A stretch of 42,525 bases of DNA, from NCBI GenBank assembly GCA_011947345.1, contig JAAVTG010000841.1, forward strand, positions 1 through 42,525, in the 5' to 3' direction. Position numbers and translations under genes: made by a program. The notes under the pieces were generated by a model. The model made no database searches, was not told where the DNA came from, and was given only the letters and a program-made list of their open reading frames with translations. Positions 19,904 through 28,832 of the stretch are shown in pieces. The stretch's first letter is position 1. Each line of letters begins with the position of its first letter. Origin of the DNA: Phytophthora quininea (lineage: Eukaryota > Oomycota > Peronosporomycetes > Peronosporales > Peronosporaceae).

Positions 19904-21946
19904 ATGGAGGAGCAAGAGAACTCAAGCACAAACATGTCTTCTAGCACCTCGCAGGGATCGCAAACACAAAAAGATCTGACGTCTGGACATATATCCACGA
20001 AAACAACAAGGGATCATATGCCTGTCTACTCTGTTCTGCTGACTCAGGGCCTCACTGGAGTACTTGCGCGCACTCTACATTTCGTCGCCATCTCAGACAG
20101 AAGCACCCAGAAGTTTATGGCGGCGTCAATAAGAAATCCCGACAGCCTGACTTACTGGACTTTGGCTTCGAGCGCTTCGTGAAGCAGCGAACTTTGGACA
20201 AGGATGCTGTCGATGCTGAGTTGGTAGCTTTAATCGTGAAATCTTCACTCCCACTAAACTTGGTTGAGAAGGATGAGTTTCGCTCCTTCTGCGAGTCACT
20301 CAATCCGGACTACACGCCACCGACGCGCAAGACTGTGCGTAAAAGATTATGGAGCGTTGGGCGTGTGAGAAGGCACTCGTGAGACGTGAATTACTGCAAG
20401 GAGTTGCAAACTGCCGTGCTGCACTTACCACCGATATGTGGACTTCGGCGGCTAACAAAGGGTACATGGTTATCACCATGCATTTTATTGACGACGACTG
20501 GAATATCCGATCTGTTATGGTCGGCTTTACGAGAGTGGAATACCCTCACTCCGGCAATAGGCTCGCGCAGCACCTGCTCGACACCGTCCGTGCGATGGAT
20601 CAGTCCCTCGTTACAAAATTGTGGACAATCACAACGGACAACGCTAGCAACAATGGCACAATGGTTACCGCAATTAACAAGGAACTGGAAGGCGAAGTTG
20701 CTAGCAATGAAGGTTTGAGGATTTCTGATCCGCCATCAGGGCCTGGACAGACCCCTACGCATCCTTTAAAGGTCGTTCAAGTGCGCTGCCTGGCTCATGT
20801 GTTTCAACTGGCAGTCAAGAAGGTCTCAAACAATGTCCAATAATGGACGACGGCGTGGGTATAATCCGTGACATCCTGAAGAAGATATCGGACTCGCCGT
20901 CACTTCTAGAGGCGCTACAAAAGTGTGCACATCTATAGATGTAGCGTTTGTAGCACCAGCACTAGACTGTGTGACGCGATGGAACAGCACGCTAACGATG
21001 CTAGCTTCAGCACGCTCTTTAAAGGAGGCAATTCAAGAGCTTCAACGCAGAATTCGGGGAAACACGAAGGCTACAAAGAATTCATCATTGGGCCAAGCGA
21101 TCGGCTCGCTGAGTCGATACCAGAGGCAACATGGGGGTACTTGGCGGAGCTCGCAAGGTTCCTCAGACCAATTAAGGCTGCAACTACAATGATGTCTGGC
21201 AAAAACTACCCCACCTTTGGCGTCGCGTTATTGGTTTTGACCTCGTCTCGAAACACGCGGCCAAGACGAAAGATACTGCTGCCTCTTGGTATACGAAAGA
21301 CTTTGCGCGCGCCTTCAAACAGAAGCTTGACGAGTACATACCGCACGTCAAGACTAGAGAGGCACAGATTGCTGCCGTCCTTGATCCACGGGTTAAGTCC
21401 CACCTAGTCAAGATTGGCATTGAAATCGCCGACGCGAAACGTATCGTCGAAGCAGAGTTCGAATCCCAGTATCGGTATGAGCACGAGAGAAGAGAAGCAA
21501 GCGCTAGAGCGATGATGCAAACGCAAGAACAAGAAGAAGAAGTCGAAGACGAGGAAGCTTTGGGCTCACTTATGGATGAACACCTCGGCTTGGTTACGCC
21601 TGAACGCGATATTGGTGAATCTTTCGCAAGTGAGTTAAGTAGGTGGCTTGACCATAAAGACACGACTATGGCCATGAAAACACCAAGCAGAAACGTATGC
21701 CGATGGATGAGAGATGAAGCGTCGTCGTTCCCGCGTGTACAGATGATGGCACGAGATTATCTTGCTGTAATGGCAACCTCAGTGCCTAGCGAACAAGCAT
21801 TTTCTGCATCAGGAACTACAATCACCAAACGACGCGCTCGACTTAAGGACGATGCCATCTCAGCCATGTTGGAGTTGCAAGCATTTCTTGGATTCAATGC
21901 AACCTCCGGTGATGTCCATGCTGATCCTGTCGACCTTCGCTGGTAA
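19904..21946 (+). pseudogene. hAT transposase, frameshifted
   Basis: The protein has the order of a hAT transposase. First comes a BED zinc finger (YACLLC, then FRRHLRQKHPE, about 20010-20110, a C-x2-C and H-x4-H pattern). The RNase H-like core follows, with the first Asp in ALTTDMWTSAANKGY (about 20425-20465) and the second in TITTDNASNNGT (about 20625-20660). Then come RCLAHVFQLAVKKV (about 20780-20825) and DCVTRWNSTLTML (about 20965-21005). At the C-terminus is the dimerisation region with ATSVPSEQAFSASGTTITKRR (about 21770-21835). At least five frame changes separate these blocks, between about 19970 and 21450, so this copy cannot encode active enzyme as written. It ends at 21946, 77 bp before the eEF3 fragment on the other strand. 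Confidence 0.88.
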
Positions 21947-22023
21947 TACAGAAGCAGAAGCTCCTTCCATCATTCATTTTTTCAATTACTAGCAGCGGTT
22001 CACTTCATTATGATGCTGTTTAG

Positions 22024-23957
22024 CTAGTCATTGGTCCAGTAGCAGATGTGCCGTTTTCGCGGCCGTCGGCGATCTTCGCCCGTCAGCATCTTGATCATCG
22101 TAGACTTACTGGCACCGTTCGGGCCGAGCACGGCGATACGGCTCGTCATAGCGCACGTCACAGAGATGTTGCTGATCGACGGCTTGTCCGTGCTAGGGTA
22201 CTTGTACAAGCAGTTCGTCAGACGAACGATGGGCGTACCCTCGTTCTTGATGTCGGCAAGGAAACTCGGCTCTGGGAACGTGAACTTGAACGTCGCAGCG
22301 TCCAGCTCGTAGTACGCCTTGGCCTCCGGCTTCACCTCCACGAACTTCGACAGGTTGCCCTTGTAGATCTTCAGCTTGCGCGTCTCGTAGTGAATGATGT
22401 TCGTGCACACCGTGTCCAGGAAACCAGAGTCGTGCGACACCATGATGCTCGTCACGTTCGGCAGTTCAACAGGTAGTTCTCCAGCCACGCAACGTTTTTC
22501 ACGTCCAAGTGGTTCGTCGGCTCATCAAGCAGCAGGATGTCGGCCTTCTGTAGCATAGTGAAGGTAGCTCCAGTTTCATCTTGCAACCACCCGACAGCGT
22601 GGCCACGGCCTGGGCCTGCATCTCCGGCGTGAAGCCGACGCTCGACAGCGAGTTCATGACCTCCTGGCGCGGGGTCACCTTCAGGTCCTCATCCGCAAGG
22701 ATGAAGTCCACTACCGACAGCTCGACCTCCGACTCCTGCACGTTGTGCTCCACGAACACTGCCTTCAGCTCGTCCTTCGCAGGGAAGCCGTCAAGCTGGC
22801 CGTTCGCGATGGCGCGCATTAGCGTAGACTTACCGCAACCGTTAGGGCCGCACAAACCGTAGCGGTGGCCGCGCTTCAGGCGGAGACGGGCGTTGTTGAG
22901 CAGGTCATACCACCGTAGGCGAGCAAGAACTCGCAGATGCACAGGCACGGGATGCCCTCGTCGCAGTCCACGTCCTCGATGAAGATGCTCTTGTTCTCCT
23001 TGAAGCACCGGTCGCGGATCTCGTTGACCAGCGGCTTGATGTCGTCCGCCTTCATGACCGCCTTGAAGTAGCCGTCATCTGCTTCTCGAAGATCGTCTTG
23101 TTAAAGTTGCGAGCAGCCACCAGGAAGAAGCAGACGCGGGTCACGAAGTCCACCGCGAACGAGTCGATGCCAGCCCTCACGGCGGCGGGGGCGGCCGCGA
23201 TCGACTCCACCACCACCTTGTGGACGTTGGCGTAGTCCACCTTCAGCTCGTCCTCCGACACCTCCATGGAACCACCAGTCACGAACAGCGTCTCGTGGGC
23301 GCGAGTGGCGATCTCACAGCACTCCAGGTCGGCCTGGGTCTCGATCACCTTCTTCAGGCCCGGCAGCAGCTTCGGGATGAACAGCTGCGCCTCGGCCGGG
23401 TCGTCCATCAGCTTGCACATGTTGTCGATGATGACGGCGGCCTGGCGCTTCACGGCCGTCTTGCCCTCCTTCAGCGCGCGCTGCAGCAGCGGCTCCATGA
23501 TGGCAAGGGCGGGCGCTTCCACCGTCTTGACGAACGTCGTCGACGCCAGCTTGTGCGTGCACTCGGGCACCTCCGTCGGGTTCGCCAGGCAGCTCACCAG
23601 CGCCGGGATGCAGGACTCAATGTCCTGGTTGCCCACCACGTTGCAAACCTTGGTCATCGTCTCCTTGGCGGCCTCCTTGATCTCCTTGCAGGTGTCCCAC
23701 ATGCAGTCCGTTACCTGAGGGACGATGTCCGGCAGGCATGGTTCGGGCACTCGACGATCAGGTCCAGCGCACCCTTCTTCATCTGCCACTTCTTGGAGCG
23801 GTCCAGGCCGTCGAACAGGATCGGCAGCACGTGGGTCGTGTAGTTCTTGTGGGCGGCGTGCACAGCCGTCGGCACCACGGGGCTCACCGTCGTCTTCTAG
23901 TCGGCCAACAGGTAGCAGCAGATGCTCCCCGCGTTGTACGATAGGGGTATCGCTCAA
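22024..23957 (-). pseudogene. Truncated eEF3 fragment carried by the hAT element
   Basis: eEF3 is the ribosome-bound ATPase that helps release E-site tRNA in fungi and some other eukaryotes, oomycetes included. The copy starts inside the N-terminal region (HVLPILFDGLDRSKKWQMKK, about 23840-23780). It continues through HEAT repeats (EGKTAVKRQAAVIIDNMCKL, AQLFIPKLLPGLKKVIE) to the first ABC domain: Walker A CGPNGCGKSTLMRAIANGQ, signature [11 protein letters not shown], Walker [21 protein letters not shown], switch ITVSHDS-like IMVSHDSGFLDTV. It enters the second ABC domain, where Walker A reads GPNGASKSTMIKMLTGE (Ser for the invariant Gly), and stops at once. The first residues, most of the second ABC domain and the C-terminus are absent. 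Frame changes occur near 23750, 23065, 22920, 22560 and 22470. No intron is visible. Confidence 0.88.
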
Positions 23958-24055
23958 GACAGAATATCATCGAGATCGAGTCCTCTAGCGGCCCCGGAGA
24001 CATTTTAACTGGTAGAAATTTTGCTATGTTTTACCCAATAGCTTTCTATCGCCCT

Positions 24056-24176
24056 CCAATCCGATCGGATCGGTTTGGATCGGATCGGATCGATTTTTGA
24101 CCCGATTCAAACACAATCCGACTAGAAACGACTGTGATCGGATCAGATCCGATAGATAAATCGATTGGATTATTTG
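24056..24176. repeat. Right subterminal repeat region of the hAT element
   Basis: Dense copies of ATCGGATC and its variants (for example CCGATCGGATCGG at 24061-24073) precede the right terminal repeat. They mirror the left subterminal region in content but not in exact order. Confidence 0.75.
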
Positions 24177-24189
24177 TTACCCAACTCTA

Positions 24190-24197
24190 ATAGTCAC
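24190..24197. repeat. Right target-site duplication ATAGTCAC
   Basis: Identical to 16592-16599 and directly abutting the right terminal repeat. Confidence 0.95.
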
Positions 24198-24827
24198 GGG
24201 CGTCACCGACGTGGTGGTAGTAAAGCTCTCGTCCGTGACGGTGGTGAGTGCGATGGCGAGAGTGTCCGAGAGCGTCGTAAGTCCCTTCACCGTCGCGCCT
24301 GGGAAGACGTTACCGCTGTCCGCGCCCGCAATGGACACTGTCTTGGCGTCCGCATCGGTCGTGCAGGTGGTCACAGTGGCTGAAAAGTTGGGCGAGATGC
24401 CCGTCTGGTAGGAGAAGAGGTTGGAGGCGTAGGCTGTCTCGGACGTGCCGAGCGGCGCGAACTTGATGTAGCCCAGGTACTGGTCCTCTGAGGGCAGCGA
24501 CGCCGCCGACAGGTAGGCGGTGGTGCCTGCCCCGGCCGTGAGCTGGCCGTCGGCAGCGTAGCTCACTGCCTGGCCCTTGGACGCCGCGACGGCGTTGGAG
24601 CTGGACAACGTGGAGGCCGAGAGCGTGCTGGTGACCGAGTCGCCCGAGTCTCCGCGGTCTACGAAGTGCAGGATGTAGAGCGCGACGATGTTGAGCAGCA
24701 GGAAGACGGAGACGCCGCCCCAGAGCAGGTTGTGGCGTCTGCTGCGGGGGTCAGAGGAGGTCGCATGCGAGTCGGGCGTCACGTACGCAACGTCGGGCGT
24801 CGCGGGCTCGTTGTCCTTGCCGCCCAT

Positions 24828-25530
24828 TGCAGAAGAATCGCTTGGTCTTGTGCGCAGAAATTGGAGAGTGAGCGCATCGTCGGAGCCGGCGAATCGTGGA
24901 AGACACGCAACTGGCGCCGTTGAATGGTCCCCGGCGGCGCTCTATGGCGATGCTGTGCATCACAGTCGCACAGCAAAAGGTCACTCAACGGGAGGCAAGG
25001 GACGAGCTAGTTCCACCGACATGCCTCGCATCAATGGAAAACTCCTGCCAGCTATGCATTAATGGTTAATCGCGCGACATACCTGTCTCCGGAAGCTCCG
25101 TGCGGTTCTCGCCTTCGCTCCATGAGATAAAAGCCGCGCTCCACTCGCGCTGGCCTGATGTCCCTCCGCGCTCGCATTGCACTTGGAGCACTGCTGCGCG
25201 TGGAGTTCGCGACGGAGAATGCTGCGGTGGCTAGCAGTAGAAGTAGAAGGCAGTGCCACTGCTGAAGGACTCAACTCGAATCAGCCCGACGCGGAGCTCA
25301 CAACCAGCACCAGGGCCATCGGCTGCACTCACGTGCAGAGGCGCTATTAAAGAAGCACATTTGATTCGTTTCGCCTCCTTCCCGTTGGCTGGACGCCGAG
25401 TCGCCAGCGATACTGGCTGCAGCACGGACTGTGAAGGAGATTGGGAGAATTTAACAAGGACCAAGCTCATATTGTCGATGTTGCACCGTGATGATACATC
25501 CGACGCGCACCCCTGCCTGCTTCCCGTCGC
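24828..25530. other. Intergenic stretch with no supported gene
   Basis: This lies between the 5' end of the transposon-split membrane gene and the 3' end of the P-loop protein. Only short unsupported frames are present, and I see no RNA gene or repeat. Confidence 0.5.
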
Positions 25531-26832
25531 TCAAATGGCCACCGTTTCAAACGTGGTTGGGATGACAAAGTTTCGAGCCTTCTTGGGCTTCTTGGGCTTG
25601 GTTGCAGGGGCAGCAGGAGCAGAGGCAGGCTTCTTCACCACTTCTTGCTTGCTGGATGCCTGGTTTGCTTTGGCATCCGCGAGCAGCATTGTCAAGTCAA
25701 CGCTCTGCACGAACGCGTCCACGATCTTCTTGGCCAAAGTATCTTCGGCGGACGACAGAAACACTCCTGCCTCAGGCTCCTCCTCGCCCTCTCCATTCGC
25801 CTTCTCCGCGATCAGCGCCGAGTGGCCTCCGTCCGTCAGCTCTGGCAGGAATCCGTACACGCGCTTCTTCGGCTGGAACTGGTCAAAATACGCCGTCACG
25901 TTCTCCCTGCAGTGCTCGAGACTGTAAAACCCGTCCTCCGGCAAGCGGTTGAAGATGCCTCCCAGTATTTTCACCCCGTGGCTCTCGAAGAACGCCGCAT
26001 TGAGATTGAACGAGTCCACCGCATCGCCCACACCTTTCTTCCCGACCAGCACCACAGGAGACTGCAGCGTCTTGGCGACGTGAGCATTGGACACGCCACA
26101 GATTGATCCGACGGCGGGGTACCCGACACCGTCCACCACCACGACCTTCTTGCCGCGGCCAATCTCCTCCACCTTCTGCTTGGCCTTCTGCAGCAACTGC
26201 GTGGACGTGTCCGTCTCGCCCTTCAAGAACTCTCTCGTGAACCCCTTGTAGAACAGGATCGGCCCCACGTCACACGCCAAGATGCCTTGCTGTCGGCAGA
26301 ACTTGGCCACCAGCTGCGGCTTCTCGCACTGGGTCGCAGGTTTGATGTACGCAATGTCCTCGGCCGAGTAGCCGCTACGTAGCAGTGCCCCAACAAGTCC
26401 CAGACAGACTGTGGACTTGCCGACCTGTGCGCGGTCTCCGCTGACAAACAGCAGCGTGGGCGGCTCCTGCTTGGCGGTCGAGCCGTTAGACGGCGCTGCG
26501 GCCGAGTATCTGGACTCGAGCAGCTGCTGCTTCATCCACTGCATCAGCGCCGTCTTGCCGAACACGATCAGCTCCTTTTGGTCATCGGAGCCGACTGAGA
26601 TACGCGCGAACAGCTCGCCCTGCCGCTCGTTGACTTGCTCCGGCCGCTTCGCCAGCTCCTGGCCGGCCAGATCGTCCACCTCGGCGGTGGAAGACCGTGT
26701 CTCGCTGTCCAGCGCGAGGCCCGATCCGTAGAGCGCGCTAAAGCCGCGCAGGAAGCCCTGCACCTCGGCCAGCTCCGGGTCTCCGCGGCGCCCGAACACC
26801 ACGCAGCGTACATGGTTCGCAGCGTCCGTCAT
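25531..26832 (-). CDS. P-loop NTPase with BioD/Pta-like AAA_26 domain
   Basis: This is an intact 433-residue protein. An N-terminal region of about 125 residues without clear motifs is followed by a P-loop, FVSGDRAQVGKSTVCLGLVG (residues about 129-148). Next come the dethiobiotin-synthetase-like segments YIKPATQCEKPQ, DGVGYPAVGSICGVSNAHVA and SPVVLVGKKGVGDAVDSFNL, then GGIFNR. This is the AAA_26 fold shared by dethiobiotin synthetase, cobyrinic acid amidases and the N-terminal part of phosphate acetyltransferase. The typical GKT is GKS here. A low-complexity Lys/Ala/Pro linker (about 395-420) and a conserved-looking tail end the protein. No targeting peptide is evident. It stands alone rather than in a biotin-gene cluster, so a biotin role is not supported. 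I call the fold, not the reaction. Confidence 0.8.
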   Translation of the reverse strand: MTDAANHVRCVVFGRRGDPELAEVQGFLRGFSALYGSGLALDSETRSSTAEVDDLAGQELAKRPEQVNERQGELFARISVGSDDQKELIVFGKTALMQWMKQQLLESRYSAAAPSNGSTAKQEPPTLLFVSGDRAQVGKSTVCLGLVGALLRSGYSAEDIAYIKPATQCEKPQLVAKFCRQQGILACDVGPILFYKGFTREFLKGETDTSTQLLQKAKQKVEEIGRGKKVVVVDGVGYPAVGSICGVSNAHVAKTLQSPVVLVGKKGVGDAVDSFNLNAAFFESHGVKILGGIFNRLPEDGFYSLEHCRENVTAYFDQFQPKKRVYGFLPELTDGGHSALIAEKANGEGEEEPEAGVFLSSAEDTLAKKIVDAFVQSVDLTMLLADAKANQASSKQEVVKKPASAPAAPATKPKKPKKARNFVIPTTFETVAI

Positions 26833-27484
26833 CCTTGCCGGCTAAATGCGAGAAGTTTAGTGGACAAAATTAAGGTTGCGTTCGTAAACCCTAAATGGAC
26901 CTATAAAAATCCATCCAAGAGTGAAATGCAGCGCTTCCAAGTGCTTCCGCTATTCCGTCTTCAGCGCCTCCGCTGCATGCACATCGTGTTGAACACGTCG
27001 CGGTAATGAGCTTGGACTGTAGTAGACTTGCTGAGCGGCCTTGCTGCGTGCCGGATACGTTCAATGGCGCGGGCGGATTCATAGATACATCGAGATACCC
27101 CTACCCTTCTGAAAATATACAAATAAATGTACAAGAACGTGGTTTTGGTGACTGTAGTCTATTCCTGAAGTAACGGCACGGACTAGAGAAACCAAACATT
27201 GGATCCAGAAGCTGTACCTGCCACAAAAACCAAGTGCGACTGACGAATTAAGTTTCCGGCTCAAACTCAACTCATTGACAAAAACGCCCGACGATCGTGA
27301 AGCGACAGCGAAACGGAGAGCTCCCGCTGCACAGCAGGCACCGCGGCGGGCTACGCACGGACCCAGCCGCCCCGTCGGGATACCCCAGAGCAAGGGCGTG
27401 TCCACTTGTGCATCTCCACTGCGAGAGGCAACCGCCCCGCCAGTCTCGAATCTACCAGCCTAAGACACATCCTTGTGACGCCGA
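26833..27484. other. Intergenic stretch with no supported gene
   Basis: It separates the divergent starts of the P-loop protein and of the membrane protein at 27485, and probably holds both promoters. No recognisable element was seen. Confidence 0.5.
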
Positions 27485-28664
27485 ATGCCGCTCTACCGCC
27501 GCGGCCCGGACTTCGGGCGGCCCAGTGCGGCGGCGCTGGAGCTCGGCGGCTTCTACGGCCCGCCCGACGACTCGGCGCGCTCGCTGGACCAAGACCTGCG
27601 GCTCTTCTCGGCCTACTTCCTCGTGGCCGAGACGCTGTCCACGTTCGTGGGCTACCGCATCGCCCAGCACTGTCTGCGCGGCTGCCGCGTGAGCTTCCTG
27701 TCGCCGCTGCAGCGTGTGGATCGGCGTCTTCTACTGCTGGTTCAAGATCCGACTGATTGACTACGCCTTTCGCGGCTCGGCCTACTACACGACGACACTG
27801 CTCATCATGGTCGTCTACTTTGTCTACGCCATGCTGGCCTTCGGCTTCCACTCGGGGCCCCTACAGTTCCTCTTCTTCGACTGCATCCCGCGCAGCAAAA
27901 TGACGCAGAGCTTAATCTACAAGACGGCGCTGCTCTGCAAAGAAGTGTCCAAGCGCGTCGAGTTCTACGTGCTGCAGCAGCTCATCTGCCGACCGCCTAT
28001 TGAGACCCGCAACCGCGACGCCATGACATCGTCGCCGATTGCAACCCACCCGCTGGAACCTCGCGACGCGACGCCTTCGTGTTCTGGCACTGTGGGGTTC
28101 TCCCGCGTCACCTCATTCTTCGGACGAGAAGTGGTCGTCAACATCGAGGTCTGGAACAGCTCCATGTGCCAGCAGTGGGCCATGGCGTTGAGCTCTGCAG
28201 CGCGCACGACCGCCTCTCGTATTCGTGCCAAGTCTGAGGATATTGCAGCTGCAACGGCTAGCGTGTTCGAGTGTCGGTACATGTTCGTCATGCAGCAGGA
28301 CGGTCTGCTACTAGGGTTCTTCATGACAAGTCCGACGGCGACGCTGATGGTGAAATTCCGTGATGGCCAGGCGGTCCCGTTCGAGTTGATGCTGCGGTTC
28401 CAGTGCAGTTCTCGTTCGGCGTTGCCCACGACACAGCCACAGTTCCTGTACGCAGAGTGTCCGAGACTGGTTGGTCGAGCGTCCATGGCCCAGAAGAACG
28501 CCGTCCACAAGTTGCTGTGCCAACTGAACGCTGCACATGGACACCATGTTGATGTGCCACTGCGGGCACTGCGATGCAAGAATTTCGTTGATGCTGGCGT
28601 CGGCCAAGTGGTGAAGAAGAAAGCTCGCAACACGGGCTCATTCGGTGAGCTGGAGGGCATCTAA
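27485..28664 (+). CDS. Unrecognised membrane protein, one frameshift
   Basis: The N-terminal frame (MPLYRRGPDFGRPSAAALEL, LRLFSAYFLVAETLSTFVGY) passes near 27712-27718 into the next frame by a one-base change. That frame continues as VWIGVFYCWFKIRLIDYAFR. Three to four hydrophobic segments follow or overlap: LFSAYFLVAETL, VWIGVFYCWF, TTTLLIMVVYFVYAMLAFGF, then LQFLFFDCI. The second half (from about 28030) is soluble-looking, with Ser/Thr-rich and alpha/beta segments such as ECRYMFVMQQDGLLLGFFM. It ends in a basic tail at 28664. I do not recognise a family. The second half could be a separate gene starting at ATG 28023, but the single open frame argues for one protein. Confidence 0.6.
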
Positions 28665-28832
28665 GACCGTTCTTCTCTCGTGGAGATCATCAAGTTTCCC
28701 TAATTTATATTTGAAGAAGTGCTGCGCTTCTCTCTAAGATATGAAGGCGTGTTACGCCCAACAGTACAGCTAGATTTGCTCTGAACGCCTTTGTTTATCG
28801 TGTACAGTTCGGTAGTGACAGTTCTGATCTTC

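Larger units (their letters stand above)
16600..24189 (+). mobile_element. hAT transposon with captured gene fragments
   Basis: The element is 7,590 bp. Its ends TAGAGTTGGGTAA (16600-16612) and TTACCCAACTCTA (24177-24189) are perfect 13 bp inverted repeats, and it is flanked by identical 8 bp copies of ATAGTCAC. Inside are a broken hAT transposase (19904-21946, +), a Ser/Gly-repeat gene fragment (about 16926-19540, +) and a truncated eEF3 fragment (22024-23957, -). Both ends carry dense GATCGGATC-like words, as expected for transposase-binding subterminal repeats. The perfect duplication and perfect ends show a young insertion, although the transposase it carries is decayed. It was therefore probably mobilised by a transposase made elsewhere. 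Confidence 0.95.
15423..24827 (-). pseudogene. Single-pass membrane protein gene split by a hAT transposon
   Basis: Coding sequence runs 24827 to 24190, is interrupted by the element, and resumes at 16599, ending at 15423. The N-terminal part has a short cytosolic segment, a membrane helix (NLLWGGVSVFLLLNIVALYI, residues about 33-52) and a Ser/Thr-rich outer region, so it is probably a type II or signal-anchor surface protein. Removing the element plus one copy of the target repeat joins TSVTPVT to ISDGKV in frame, which confirms a single gene. The outer region has repeated beta-rich segments (for example SFALVYYESYL, VIAMSYFDTTNNYAL). It ends in a stretch like TTYYSSTEGTLY...ALVGVAVGDSKLVV, a pattern also seen in fibre-type proteins. 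Two frame changes lie near 15920 and 15745. I do not recognise the family. Confidence 0.85.

Noticed and set aside
25253..25927. 224-residue open frame on the plus strand
   Set aside because: Its second half is antisense to the P-loop NTPase gene and its first half has no similarity.
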